DNA of 64,000 nt from Otatea glauca (GCA_036346275.1 CM070715.1:68683667-68747666); one strand, 5' to 3'; counted from the stretch's first letter, positions 35,428-48,615 are shown. Notes: generated from the letters alone by a model not told the origin. Numbers and translations: made by a program.

Positions 35428-37300
35428 ATCTCCCCCTTGATGAGTATATTGACAAACACAACAAAAGCCATAAATTTTGAGTTTGAAGAAGAAGAAGAAG
35501 AAGAAAGCAATTTTTAGTTGCGAAGTCAGACTTGGTCCAAAGATAAGAATTGTGATCATGACCAAGTTGCCAGAAGGGATTTTGGAGCTAAAACTAAACT
35601 CAAGAAGGTTTAGATTTTGGAGTTAAATTTAAGAAAGAGCAAGTTTTTCACAAAAACTCTAAAATCCAACCATACATGTCAAATGTGATTATGAGATTAT
35701 GATCCAAAAAGAAGTAGCAAAGTTTTACAAAGATCATAATAACCAAATAAGCATTCACATTTTTATCTTTTTAATGATGCCTTTTCTACGTTTTCTCCCC
35801 CTTTTGACAATATAGGCATCAATTTTTTTATGTATGCATGAAATGCAATCTAAAGAGCTTTGAAGATTATCCAATTGATCATAATGGAAAGATATTACAC
35901 CAAGCTTGTCAATTTCAGAATATGACTAAACTAAGACATGTCCAAGACCAATACATTTTGTGAAAAAACTTAGTTTACAACATTTCATTTTAGCAAGATT
36001 TGACAAGTGCAAAACTTAGCAAAGTTTCAAAGTTAGAAGCAAAACCATTTATTGGAACAAATGGAATACCTAGAGTTCAACATACTCAACACTTTGGGGA
36101 ATTTTGAAGTGCATATAGGATCCTTCAAGCTCATTTTTCAATGTATTCAAATTTTTCTTTAAGACTTTGTAAAACATAGCGGGGTGCAAATGTTTGACAT
36201 TATTTGCATTCTTTACCCACTTATGTGTTTGTTATTTGCATTTTTTTTAATGATTGACTCATGCCATTTTCGATCATCTCAAGAGTAACTCTTAAGAGAA
36301 TGATCTTGGTCATACACAATATATTCCAAGTTCATCCCAAATGCAATGGGAAGCAGTCTCGTGAATATAAAGTGTTGAGATCAATTTTGCACAAAAGAGT
36401 TAAATTTTTCTTGATTTCAATTTAGCACATATGAGCAATTCTGAAGGACTCAAATATGGATCAAACAAATTTCACCCAAGTTGCTATAGGGATTCTAGGG
36501 AACTCCAAAAATTTCACAAATCATAGTAAATACCCCTAGAGAAGAAACTTAGTAAGAAAAAGCAACGTGTTTCATCAAGTTTTCATTCAAAGCTTTCAAT
36601 TTTTAAATTTTAACAACCTTAGCATGATAAATGAACTTGGACATATTTAAGCTAGTGATTTTCTTCAAAGGATATAGCATGATGTATTTCATGAAGATTG
36701 AGTCAATTGCATAATAGACAAAGCTCATAAAACAGAAAATGCTGTCTAAATGCAATGCATGAACAGATTCCCAAACTCCCCCTCAACAAGTGAATCAATT
36801 TTAAGCTCAAATCTGGTTAAAATTGAGTTATTAGCAAAATTAGGCATAAGAGGAACCCAAATGAACTCAATAACAACCAAAAGGACAGAATGAGGAGAAG
36901 AAGTCGAGAAACTGCAAACTGGATGACTATTGAGCATAGATAAGATAGAAGAGACTCACTACGGCTCAGACTCACTCTTATCTTCCCCAATGACTTATAT
37001 AGGGAAGCTGACTCTAGATCTCAAACTAAAGAGTGCACACAGACCTTGTATACCCAGGAGGCCCAACACCTGCTAGACTTATAAGACTGTGAGGGAACTC
37101 AACCTAGAGAGAAGAGAGAACAGGTAGTCACGCATGATAGCAACCTAAAGCACAAGATAAGAGGTCCATGCAAGGCATGCCAGAAGTCTAAGTGAGTGAA
37201 CTCAACTCAGGAAAATAAGCCCAAAATCACCCAGAAGAAACACAAAGAAAAGAAAAGCTGGAAGAGAACATATTATACATAATATACAAACCAGCTCCCC
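35428..37300 (-). other. Copia purine tract and 3' untranslated region
   Basis: The purine tract (minus strand AAGGGGGAGAT, 35438-35428) lies against the LTR. About 1.8 kb of AT-rich, non-coding sequence separates it from the end of the pol frame. A (GAA) microsatellite sits at 35480-35506. No gene is seen here. Long 3' spacers of this kind are seen in SIRE-type elements. Confidence 0.65.
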
Positions 37301-37301
37301 C

Positions 37302-40300
37302 TCACAATAGGCTGTAAGGGCTCATGACTCCAAGCTCACTCCTCAAGGCAACAAATCTGGAGCTATCCAAAGGCTTGGTGAAGATATCGGCTAACTGGAG
37401 GTCACTCTCTACAAACTGAAGTGCGATATCCCCCTTCTCCACATGGTCTTTAAAGAAGTGATATCTAATATCAATGTGCTTGGTCCGGGAATGTTGCACT
37501 CGGTTTTTAGCAATGCAAATAGCAGAAGTATTGTTACAGAAAAGTGTCACACTCTCTATCTCTAACCCAAAGTCTCGCAAGGTCGATCTCATCCAGAGCA
37601 CCTGGCTACAGCAAGTGGCTGCAGCAACATACTCGGCCTCAGCGGTGGACTGTGCAACTCCGGACTACTTCCTAGATGACCAAGAAACAAGAGAAGTGCC
37701 AATGAATTGGCAGGTGCCAAAAGTGCTCTTCCTGTCTATCCTACAGCCAGCAAAGTCAGCATCGGAAAAGGCTCTAAGAGACAGACAAGAAGAGGAAGAG
37801 TACCAAATACCATAATCAGTGGTAGCACGAAGGTACCTGAAGATGCGCTTCACCGCCTAGTAGTGAGAGACGCGAGGAGAAGCCTGAAATCAAGCGCATA
37901 GACACAAAGCGAAATGTATGTCCAACCTCGAAGCAGTGAGGTACAAGAGAGAGCCGATCATGCTCCGAAACTCCTTTTGATCAGCAGGCTCACCATCCTC
38001 ATCTAGCTCGAGGATAGCAGGGGTGGCCATAGGAGTCATCATCGGCTTCTCGTCAGACATATCGAAACACCTCAGGAGGTCACGGGTATACTTGCCTTGA
38101 TGCAAGAAAGTACTCTCCTGAGTCTACTTGATTTGGAAGCCAAGAAAGTAGCTCAACTCGCCCATCATACTCATCTCAAACTCTGTGCTCATCACCTCAG
38201 AAAACTGAGACACAAGTGAATGAGATGAGCCACCAAAAATGATATCGTCCACATAAATCTGGACGAGAAGAAAATGCGACTCATGGTGTCTGATGAACAG
38301 AGTCATATCTACTACGCCCATTTTGAAATCATGGCTAAGAACATAAGACTTGAGCCTCTCATACCATGCTCTGGGGGCCTGCTTGAGTCCATACAGAGTT
38401 TTGGAAAGCTTGTATACATGACTCGAAAACTTGGGGTTCTCAAATCCTGGAGGTTGTTTGACATAAACCTCTTCCTCAATATAGCCATTAAGGAATGCAC
38501 TCTTGACATCTATTTGATAGAGCTTGAAGCCCTGGAATGCAGAGAATGTAAGTAGGGTCCTAATAGCCTCTAGTCTAGCTACAGAGGTAGAGGTCTCCTC
38601 AAAGTCAAGACCCTCAACCTGAGAAAATCCCTGTGCAACTAGCCTAGCCTTGTTGCGAATGACAACCCCATCCTCACTCTGCTTGTTTTTGAACACCCAC
38701 TTGGTCCCAATGATATTATGACCAGATGGACGTTCTACAAGGTGCTAGATTTTGTTCCTCTCAAAATTTTCAAGTTCCTTATGCATAGCATTAGCCTAAG
38801 ACTCCTTAGATAATGCATGAGTCACATCCTTCGGCTCAAACGAGGCAACAAAGGCAGAGTAAAGGCAGAAACTGGACATACCTGATTTTGAGCGAGTGAC
38901 CCACTCAAACAGATCACCGATGATCTGATCAGGTGGATGAGAACGCTGAATATGACGGGGAGGTCCAGAAGCAGAAAAGTTAGCACGGAAGACTCTCCCA
39001 TATCTAGAAATCCCACAAACTAACTCTCCTGATGAATCGAGGATTCTACAGGCATTACACTTAAAACTCACCTCGAAAGAGTCATCGATAAGCTGAGAAA
39101 CAGAAAGCAAATTGTATTGAAGCTTACTCACTAAGGCAACATCTTTAAGAATGAAATTTTCATTAATGCAGATGGTACCTTTAGCAATGACTCTACCTAA
39201 AGAAGCATCCCCAAAAGTAATCAACTCATCACCGGAGGCTCGGACTAAGGAAGAGAACCATCAAGAATCTCCAGTCAAATGACGAGAACAACCGGAGTCG
39301 ACAATCCAAACATCTCCCTTCCCCATCCGACGAACCTGATCAAGACACAAGAGAGAAAGATGACTCAGTATTGGGATAGAGTGAAGACTTGGGAACCCAA
39401 TACTGAACCACACAACGCCTCAGAGTACCAGCCACAGAAGAAGACTGGACTCGAGTATCTCTCTAACGTTTAACCCTAACAAGATCAGTAGCAACTCTAG
39501 TAGATGATCTAGGAGCTAGAACTGGGTTGGCCTGCCGTGGTTCAAAGGCCGGACCACCCCAGTGAGGCTGCCTAAAACTCCTACCAGAAAACACCTCACG
39601 CCGCTGATATCTACCTCGATGGGAAAAACGAGGAATATCAAAAAGACGGCGGAAATACTGAATATGAATAGTTCTAGAACTAAAACTAGAAGAAACAGCA
39701 TGAAAACCGAGTCCTGGATGCTGCCCAAAAACAGACGACTCTCTAACCTGTCTAGAAGCAGTGCCTGCCTTAGGAGCACTCAAGGTCTGGGGATAACTAT
39801 GAATACCTTTAAGAGCAATGACATGCTCACGCCGACTGATCTTGGCGTGCCTGAAACAGAAATCTACTAGGTGACCATCTTTCTTACAGAAGGTGCATGT
39901 GTACTTCGCCTTGCTAGAGGCAGAAGCAACAGGAGTAACGCCCTTCTGGTTAGAAGTCCCATGGACAACCCCAGCAGACCTAAACACACTAGTACTCACT
40001 CTGGGAGCTACCACAATCTCACCAATCTTGGAGCCATGCACAATGGTGGGAGGATGCGCCCGAGCGTACTCCAAGGGGTCAAATCCTAGACCTTGATTAA
40101 ATATGCTAATCTTGGATTGGTCTAGAATAAGATTGGGCTTCTTCTTACCTCCTACAAACTTCTCGAGAGTACTCATGAGATACTCACAATCTCGGAAGAA
40201 AGAGGCACATGAAGAACAGGGAAGAGAGGAAGAAGAAGAACTAGAAAGATGAGCTCTCTCAGTACGTGCATTTTTCTCCCACAGCACGGCTGCCTCAATC

Positions 40301-41675
40301 TTGAGGGCCTCACAAGAAATGCAAAACGCATTTCTAATCCTATGGGCTTGATCTTCTAACTTCTTGCTAATTTCGACTTGAATTTTATCCAAGTCCCCCT
40401 CAATCACATTACATCGTAAGCAACTTTCTTGTGGCTTAGCTAGTAAGTCCTTAGCAAGATTAGCACACTTGACATTTAGAGACTCATTGTCAATTTTTAG
40501 TTGCCTACAGCCCTCACATGAGCTGACTTGGCCCTTAGAAGCATGTATTTCAAGTTCATCGTTTCTAGAAGAAAGCTTCCTAAGGTGATCGTTCATGGCA
40601 TCAATTTCAGCAAGCAATTTAGGGCAATTAGAGCATGATGGAGTAGAGTGAGCATGAAGAAAACAAGCATCTAGTGGAATAGCATTAATAGAATCATCGC
40701 TAGCATTCTTCAACCTAAGACTATCTAATTCGGACAACATATTATCATGCATAGTCCTTAGGTTCTCCAACTCTACAAGAAGAGCATCACACAAAGAACA
40801 GTCATCACTGACTCAAGAGGGAGAAGATCTAAGAGAAGCTAACTCCCGGTCAAGGTACCTACTTCCTTCTCTAGCTCTATACACCTAGCTCTAGCTCTAG
40901 CATGAAATTTCCCTAGTTTGTAGAAAGCTTCATTGAGCTGGTCATAGGAGGGTACCTCGTCCGAGTCGCTATAGAGCTCGGAATCGCTGATGCCGTTGGC
41001 ATCGACCATGAAGCACATGCAGGAGAAATCGTCGTCGCTCTTCTTCTCTTGCGGTTCATCCTCGACCTCATCGCTCCATTTCTCCGTGTCGGAGAGGTTG
41101 ATGTCGTTAAGCACGGCGAGGACGCGGTGGAAGAGCTTCTTGTTCTTCGAGAAGTTGCGGTACTTCTTCTCACGTGCTGGCTCACGAACTGGAGGCTTCT
41201 TGTTGCGGTTCTTGTTGGTGTAGTCGTTCTTTGCCGAACCGCTGGTGTCGTTCTTTGTCTTCTCTAGTTTGGGGCAATTAGCCCAAATGTGGTTGGGGCC
41301 ACCAAACTCGAAGCATGTGATCATGCCACCTCTCTTCCTCTCTCTCACCCTCTTGTATGCATGTGAAAATTTGCAAGCAAGAAGAGCAAGCTCATTTTCT
41401 GAAAATTTTTCCAATTGGTCATCGTTTAGCTCGCAAAGGGCGGAAAGAGAGAAACCAGCAGAAAGATCAAGGGAAGATCTAGTGGGATCAATGACCAAGG
41501 CCATCGACTGAGATTTCGTCTTGCGAGAGACGACGTCGATCTCATGAGTCTTGAGACGGGAGTAAAGCCCATCAAGAGTCGGTAGTGTCCTTGATGGTGG
41601 TTACTTTCATTTCCCAAACTCGAAGATCGAGTGTGGTCAAGAAATGTCGAGCATTATCCGAGTCAGGGTATATGC
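37302..41675 (-). pseudogene. Copia gag C-terminal part and pol (protease, RT, RNase H), broken, integrase missing
   Basis: Minus strand, in order: gag with zinc-knuckle remnant CFEFGGPNHIWANC (second Cys lost) near 41315-41270, an acidic/coiled-coil segment, and a second knuckle CTFCKKDGHLVDFC near 39900-39850. Protease DSGCSRHLTG (39302-39272) is followed by a GAG-pre-integrase LQYNLLSVSQL block. The reading then passes straight to the pre-RT region, so the integrase core is deleted (junction near 38960). Reverse transcriptase runs about 38700-38110 with YVDD (38255-38244). RNase H with ADIFTKPLD runs about 37860-37302. In-frame stops (e.g. near 39250, 38800, 38750 and 38120) fit C-to-T decay. 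The element could not integrate on its own. Confidence 0.9.
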
Positions 41676-41680
41676 AACCG

Positions 41681-44600
41681 TGTAAGGACCCGAACCCACT
41701 GATTCGAACCCACTGTGTTTACTGCACTAGTCCCAGGATCAACGCTAGTGCACACAGCTTAACATTGGTACATATCACATCATACACAACGATAATAGAA
41801 TAATAGTTCATTTATTGATATAGCTAGATGTACGATATTATGACCAACTTACATTATTAAGCCACGCAGGGCAAGACTGGAAATATAAACTAATAATTAT
41901 GCAGCGGAAAGTAGAAAACGTAGATAGCTCATCAGTTCACCACAGGCAAGCAACAAGGCTCGGACCCTAATGACTCGTGTCTTCCTGGACTTCCTCTTCC
42001 AACACAGGTGTAGACTCTTCAACTGTTGATTATTGTTGTTTGGCAAGGGTGAGTACTTAAGCACTCAACAAGTTGTGCACAGAATGCAATTCTATGTATC
42101 TATATGCAAGGCTTATTCCAATGGATAGGCTATCATGGTTATTTTGCAATAAGCAGCATTTATGAACAAATACAGTAAATAGATTGTAAAGACTGTAAAA
42201 CAAATATCAATAGTAAATAAATTCAGTATTTCTCAAGTAAACCAAGTTTCCAATCCTATGTCAAATTCCATCTTCCATATGGCATTCCGCCATCCCAACC
42301 AAGTTGTCCAATTAATTAAACTAACCCTTAATCTGTAATTCCGAGCATTGCTCAATACATGAAAGCACGGCTATCCGAATAGTTTCACACTCTGCAGAGG
42401 TTATGCACTTTACCCACGCGATACAACCAAACACCACCAAGGCGAGTGATTATAACAGAGCCTTTACAATGCTCTGGCTTAACCGGATACTACCCGCTAG
42501 GGTTTCAACACTGGTGGGTCTGAAAACCATAACCAGGGCCCCCCTCTTGCGCCATGTGAATTACACCATAACTCGGGAACTCACATCGACCACGATAGTA
42601 CCAAAATTAAGACATTGCAAATTAATCAGCTAGGCTGGCCCATACCAGACATGTGGTTGCACGATAGACTCAGGTCAAAGGCTTGAAAGGTTAAGTCCTT
42701 AGAGTGATCAAGGCAAGATATCCACATACCCTCTGCCCATCGGGCCCACCTTGGCATCCTCGCCCCTTGTCACTTGCCCCAATCTAAGTTATTATCACCC
42801 AGTTGATTACCAAGCACCACGTGCCATCAACAATTCAACATCGTTGCGTGACATGACTCGCCACAACAACTCAATCTCATCGTGTGATTCCACATGACAC
42901 ATAAGTTCATAACATTGTTCCATATTCCATTAATCAAGATTTATTATCAATGATTCTGACACATGTGATGACGTGGCAAGGCTAAGCAACTAATACGAAC
43001 TAATCCTCCAATGTTGATTATAATTGTTAACCAACTATATTTAACCAATCTAGGGTGACAATGGATCATGGCATACAATGACAAGGTAGGGTGTAGATCA
43101 ATCTGGTATATTAGCTAAACCCAATCTAATTTAAAACAGTTGTATATTTGAAATATATGCAATAGGGTAAATTAGACATAGCAATTTTATAAACATGGGT
43201 TCAACATGATCAAAGCACAACTTGCCTTGGAATAGGTCCTGATCTTGATCTGAAACTTGCTCTTGAGTTGCTGGATCTTCCTCCGAAGCGTCGCACAATT
43301 CAACGTCTACGCGTACCGAAGAAGAAAAGCAAATAAATACCAAAACAGAGAGCAAATGAACTCCAAAAATCAAATAAAATTCACCATTAAATAGATCTCA
43401 ATTTTACAAATTTTTAGAAACTGGAATCACTCAAATCCAAGTTACGATGCAAAAGATATAGCCTTTTGAAGTTTAAAATAAATACTGAAATCAGAAAATC
43501 AGAAATTCGGAATTAACAGATTTATTTTTATTTTGAAAAAGCGATTTATGACGTCAGCATGACATCACGCTGATGTCAGCCCTGGCGCCAGCCAATCAGA
43601 CGCTGCCACGTATTCCGGCGCATAGACTGAGTCCACGAGACCTCCTCTGGTCCACCGCAGACCCGGTCCACGACGCTTCGGCGCTTGCGCCCGACACGCG
43701 GCACGGCCAGATTGGCTGCGGCGATGGCGCGATCCCGAGCGCATGAATCCGATCGGACGGCTAGTGATCGCGCGCAACGTGGCGGAACCTCAACCCTCCG
43801 CTACAGATCGGACGGTCCAAAGCTTACCCGACGACAATGGCGGCGGCGAGGCAATCCACCGGAGACAAAGAAGAAACCTGGCGATGGCGTTCGGTAGCGT
43901 TCCGACGTGAAGAAGTGAAGTAGTCGCCGCGGCACACCTCGGCGAGTTCGGATCTGGGACCAAACGCCGAAAACCGATTTAACCGGCGATGAACTCGAGC
44001 AAAAACCGCGGCGGCTGCAGAGCTTCAACTCCGACGAGCTCCCGGGCGCACTCCATGACGATTCTCGCGAAACCCCTCTGACCAAAAGATGCGGCGCACG
44101 ATGAGGATTCTCGGGAAGGCTGCGGACCCCCTTAAATAGCCTCGACGGCCACGCACGGCGCCTGGGATCCTAACCGACGCGGCGGCAGAGTCCTTCTCGG
44201 ATACGGCGGCGACGCCCGAGTCCTGCTCGGAGACGACGCATGGCGACCGTCCACATGGCGCAACGGACGCACTAGATTTCCCCGACGAGATCCAATCTGG
44301 GCCTTCGCTTGAATCAACGGCTGCGATCGGTTAGGGTTACGAGAAGACACGTTCCACCCTGACCACGCGATCACAATCCTATGGCTTAGGCACCCTTGGC
44401 GACGTGGCAAGACGCAAGCCATACGATCGTGATCCAACGGCTCGACACTATTCCTTCTGGAGACATGGGCTAACCGGGCCGCATTACCTTTGGGCAAGAC
44501 GCAGCGTGCGGTGTATGGGCCGAGCCCAACACCGTTCACTGATTTTCAAAAGGATTTCCCATTTTAAATAATTCCAGAAATTCATTTTATTTATTTTAAG

Positions 44601-44852
44601 CGATAAAACTAATAGGAAAAATCCAAGAAAAATCTCAAAAATACTTTGAGACATTCTGGACACAAATAAAATATTTTTGGCAAAACTTTATTTTAACTTT
44701 GCATAGATTTAAATAGATTTTAATAAAAGGCAATAAACTTGATTTCAAATTAATTCAAATAATTCCAGAAAAATCCAAATAAATTCCAGAAAATCACAAA
44801 TGCACATTTAAGCAATAAAAACTTAAATAAAGCCAAATTTTGGGATGTTACA
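41681..44852 (-). mobile_element. Ty3/gypsy (Tekay-like) solo LTR copy 5, TSD AACCG, inside Copia gag
   Basis: As displayed it begins TGTAAGGACCCGAA (variant of the family end) and ends TTGGGATGTTACA. Its length is 3172 bp. A perfect AACCG duplication lies at 41676-41680 and 44853-44857. Removing it rejoins the Copia gag reading (...ILSDLPAVG to IYPDSDNARH). It is the innermost and therefore youngest insertion of the large nest. Confidence 0.93.
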
Positions 44853-44857
44853 AACCG

Positions 44858-45290
44858 ACTGCTGGGAGGTCGCTCAAAATCTTCGTAAACCGACCAAAAC
44901 ACTCGTCAAGACTCTCACCAGCGTGTTGTTCAAACTTGTCGAACTCACGCTTGAATTGGTCCTGTCGAACCGTCTTGATTTGGTTAGTGCCCTCATGGTA
45001 AGCATCGAGGGTCACCCAAATCTGGTGAGCAGAACGAAGGTGAGAGATTCTATCATACTCACTGCGGCTAAGACCCTGTATGAGGATGTTCCTTGCCTTA
45101 GCATTTGCCTCAACGTCAGCCATATTGTCGGCCGTGACGTTTTCATTAGCAGGAACCTCATACGGGTTTCACCTTCTGCCATATCAGGAAGCCCTGGGCA
45201 GTGATGTATGACTCCATTCGAGACTTCCAAAAAGGAAAATCAACTCCAGAGAAAATAGGAGGCTTGGTGGAATACTTGTCCATCGCCATG
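44858..45290 (-). pseudogene. Copia gag N-terminal part
   Basis: The start codon on the minus strand is at 45290 and gives MDKYSTKPPIFSGVDFPFWK after two residues, the typical Copia gag opening. After a frameshift near 45180 it continues through ADVEANAKARNILIQGLSR to GESLDECFGRFTKIL and is cut by the solo LTR. The PBS is about 40 bp upstream. It continues at 41675. Confidence 0.85.
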
Positions 45291-45330
45291 GCTCTTGAGA
45301 CCGGTCAAGATCTATGAAAGAGCAAAACCG

Positions 45331-45343
45331 GCTCTGATACTAA
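45331..45343 (-). other. Copia primer-binding site (tRNA-Met)
   Basis: On the minus strand TTAGTATCAGAGC lies directly beside the LTR end (45345). It is complementary to initiator tRNA-Met with one change. Confidence 0.8.
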
Positions 45344-45344
45344 T

Positions 45345-47250
45345 TGAAAGATCGAGATGGCGATCAGAGGGGGAGTGAATGATCCCAAATTAATTTTTAT
45401 CCCTCAAAGAAGATCACAAAAGAAATTCTTCACCCAAAGAAACCAAGCTAACACCCTTAGCAATCAAATTAAATGGAAGAATCAATTTTCTCGCCACCTT
45501 GGTAGGTGCTACCGCCCATGTGGGCGGTGCTACACGAGTAATCTTGAGCAACAACATACCAACAGGCATATGAACAGTATTTTCAGCATATGTTCAAAAC
45601 GAAAATTGATGAATCTTTTGATCCGTTGATCCAAACCCAATGAAACTTGGTAGATAAGGTCCTCGGGATGTCAGGAACTTATTCCAACCTTCAATCACAA
45701 GGATTGACATAAAGTTCTGACCTTTTTTCCCAGGAAGGAAGAACATACTAAGTTTCAACAAAAATCGAAAGAACTTCGATCAAAACTTGCTCGTGGGGTT
45801 ATGATGATCAAGATGATCTTGAATGACTTCCCACACGTCCCAGCAAGCAAGAGACCATGAAGAAACTCAAGGAAACGCAGTCTACAAGATCAAAAAACTT
45901 AATTTCTTGCAAGAGGAACACAAGGATTTCTTAGATGATTGAGAATATAAATTCAGAAGAAGAATCATTCATCAAACATCAACCCCAAAAAAGATTCGAA
46001 AGCATGTAGAAGGAGGGGAGGAAAATCCAAATTGCGTAAATGAAAATTGCAAGAAAGTAAATGCGGAATGTAAATTGCGTAACTTAAATGCGTAATGTAA
46101 ATGCGTAAAAGAAAGAAATGATTTGAGGAAACAATTTCATTTCTGGAAGGGGAGGTTACAAAGCCTCACATTCATGTGGGCAAAGCTCAAAGGAGCAACA
46201 AAAACCTCAAAACCTTCAAGGGGGGAAGGCTACCCCTCCACCCCTATTTATACAACTCTTGGGCCACCTACCACCCTTGGATGAGCCTCTAAACCCTAGT
46301 GCATCCATCAAGGGCTAGGATTAACCCACTCAACCAGCCATGCAAGGGCTAACCCAAAACCCACACACATAACGGGTTTTCTTGCATGGATCTTCAAGCA
46401 CACTAACTAGACCCGCTAACCTATCAACTAGACCAACATCCAATAGCCCTCATTGATCCACGCAATGCCTAGCTAGCACCTCATCCGTTCCTTGTCTTCA
46501 CGGCTTGCCACAACTCTGTCTCCGATCATCTTCCGGCGATCACCAACCATTTGGACCTCCGACGCTCCTCGCCTAGTCCCGGTCATCCTTCGCCTCACCA
46601 TGATCTAGCATCGTCGACCTGCAACCATCAAAAACAAGGAAACTCCTCACATAGCAATGCCCACAAAGATATGCAAGAAATTCATCAAAGTCCACACTTT
46701 GAAATTCATCTTTGTTCATTCTGGCCGGAGCTACCGCCTTCACGCCGGTAGCACCGCCCATGGTGGATTGGTGCTACCGCACTCATGCCGGTAGCACCGC
46801 ACTGCGCAAACACCAGAAATACCCCTCTTTGGAATTTTCACACCGCTCCAAAGTCCGGTGCTACTGCTCACCCGGTAGCCCCCGGCTACCATGGCCGGTA
46901 GCACCGCCTACTAAAACCCAAATACACCCTCTCCGGTTTTCCACACAAGATTCAGTACGGTGCTACAAGACGCCCGTAGCATCAAGGCTACTAAGGTCGG
47001 TAGCACCGCCTGGCCAAAACCACCCAAAATAGACCCTCTTGGAAATATCGCACCGGCCATTTGGTCCGGTGCTACCGCTCTCCCAGTAGCACCGCGCTAC
47101 CATGGCCGGTAGCACCGGGAAAACAGAGAAGACCCCAAATCGCTTCTATTTGAAAATCCATTTCAAATCAAACTCAAACAAGAGCAAAATAAGCTAAAAA
47201 TTAGTCAAATACTCATCACAAATGTGGGTAGACCTCCACATGGTCCTTCG
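45345..47250 (-). repeat. Copia 5' LTR (1906 bp)
   Basis: It is the same length as the 3' LTR. As displayed it begins TGAAAGATCGAGATGG and ends ATGGTCCTTCG (last A mutated). ATAAA follows. It contains the hairpin array at 46725-47115. Confidence 0.9.
46725..47115. repeat. GGTGCTACCG/CGGTAGCACCG hairpin array in Copia 5' LTR
   Basis: This is the counterpart of 34915-35295 with the same unit order. Several stems have lost pairing through single changes (for example GGTGCTACAAGACGCC near 46960). Confidence 0.78.
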
Positions 47251-47255
47251 ATAAA

Positions 47256-47382
47256 GTCTTTTATTATTTACCGTTGTGTATGATTTTGATATTCATCTAT
47301 GTTGAGCTTGTGTGCACTAGTGTCATCCTGGACTAGTACGATATATGCAGAGGGTCTGAATTTGTCAATTTGGGTCCTGACA
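47256..47382 (+). repeat. Gypsy 5' LTR, right remnant after Copia insertion
   Basis: It continues the LTR from 33521 (AGTCTTTTATTATTTACC is shared with 54880-54898) and ends TGGGTCCTGACA at 47382. The PBS TGGTATCAGAGCC follows at 47387-47399. Confidence 0.88.
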
Positions 47383-47386
47383 GAGG

Positions 47387-47399
47387 TGGTATCAGAGCC
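47387..47399 (+). other. Gypsy primer-binding site (tRNA-Met)
   Basis: TGGTATCAGAGCC, four bases after the 5' LTR. It primes minus-strand cDNA synthesis from initiator tRNA-Met. Confidence 0.85.
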
Positions 47400-47596
47400 A
47401 TACTGATTGTAGAACTTGGCCTTAGATAGCATGGTTGTGTCCTAGGTGTGTTCAAAATTATTTTCTAAAGAAAAATCTAAATTTGACTAATAAGAAACTT
47501 TTGACTCTTCTTATTCTCTACGTCTTGCCATTGCAGAATTTTTCATTTTCTCGCTGCCGTTTCGACTGGAGGACTCATCTAAGTTTCTTTTAATAG

Positions 47597-48330
47597 TTGA
47601 GGATGGCACAGACTTATGTAGAGTGCGAGGGAGGCTACGCCGCAAAGCTGTGTAGAGTTCTACAGGTTTTGGGAGGCTTTGTGCAACCACTCTACCGAGG
47701 TGACTACTGGGTGGTCAACGGTGTTGAGTGTGCGATCATTTGCAAGACTCTCATTTATGCTCGAGAGGACGAGAAGGCAAGAAAGCCGATCAATATCATA
47801 GTGAGGAGATCCACTTTCGAGATTGGGATTCAGGAGGCTTCATGACTTGCTTTGTGACGGATCTAGCAGGACTACACCCACGAGCTCAAGGATACGGTTT
47901 TTAAGCTATACCCGATGGGATGAGCTTCTCAGCACCAGCGGATCTACGAAGAGTAAGATGCTACCGTTGTACACTTGGCTCAGTTTGTGGCTGCTCAGGA
48001 TGCTCATATGGAGGATACAGCCAAGAATTGAAGCTGTTGTACAAGGCTTTGAGGGTCACCGAGGAGGAGCTACACGAGACTCGCATTGTAGCTACGGAGC
48101 CGATCATGGAGCTTGAGGAGGCTTTGGGTGGTGGTGATCACGCTGTGTAGGAGCAGGAGCCCGAGGAGGAAGAAGAAGACCCTAATTGTTAGAGATGGAG
48201 CCCGAGGAGCGAGATGTCCCTGTGGACATGGATGTGCCTATCGCTGGTCATCAGGATAGGTTCGCACCCATGCCTGCCCACCCACTGGTGTATGCACCAG
48301 GAGAGCCCCAGCCTGGGTGGTTGGATGAGT
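47597..48330 (+). pseudogene. Extra ORF upstream of gag in the gypsy element, copy 1
   Basis: This is a leader ORF in the sense orientation between PBS and gag. It begins MRMAQTYVE (or at the second Met) and reads QPLYRGDYWVVNGVE and ARKPINIIVRRSTFEIGIQE. It then breaks at a stop near 47843 and several frame changes. The C-terminal half is acidic (EEALGGGD, EPEEEEED-like). The copy at 55221-55949 holds the same protein in a better frame. It has no gag, zinc-knuckle or enzyme motif. Extra ORFs before gag are known in some grass gypsy elements, and the function is not known to me. Size, if intact, would be about 240 residues. Confidence 0.65.
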
Positions 48331-48615
48331 GATAGTGTTAGCTTTTAGTTAAGACTCTTGTTTGGAGTCGCGTCTGTTTAAGTGTCAGTACCATTCTTAT
48401 GGTCTCTAGTTGGTGTGTTAGGTTGGTTTGGAGTTTCTTGTTTGCTGATTGTGCAGTATGTGTTGCATAGCTTTTACGCTTTTGTAAGTAACCATACCAA
48501 GGTATTAATAAAGTTGATTTAGTTGTTGGGTTAAACCTGTCTCCCCTGCATTAGGATTCTTCAATCATACCTATGCTACTTCTCTTTTCCCCTATCCACG
48601 TGAAGCAATCAACAG

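Larger units (their letters stand above)
33522..47250 (-). mobile_element. Copia (SIRE/Maximus-like) element, integrase deleted, TSD ATAAA
   Basis: Two LTRs of identical length (33522-35427 and 45345-47250, 1906 bp each) flank an internal region on the minus strand. A perfect ATAAA duplication sits at 33517-33521 and 47251-47255. PBS TTAGTATCAGAGC (45343-45331) and purine tract AAGGGGGAGAT (35438-35428) mark the ends of the internal region. Long coiled-coil gag with cysteine motifs and 1.9 kb LTRs suggest the SIRE/Maximus lineage. It inserted in the gypsy 5' LTR and was later hit by a gypsy solo LTR. The LTR pair differs by visible scattered changes, so it is not recent. Confidence 0.9.

Noticed and set aside
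35480..35506. GAA microsatellite considered as a functional element
   Set aside because: Simple slippage repeat in the Copia 3' region with no further context.
39463..40794. 443-codon ORF considered as a host coiled-coil gene
   Set aside because: It is the C-terminal gag region of the Copia element: it is bracketed by gag and protease on the same strand and ends in a CX2C-type knuckle.
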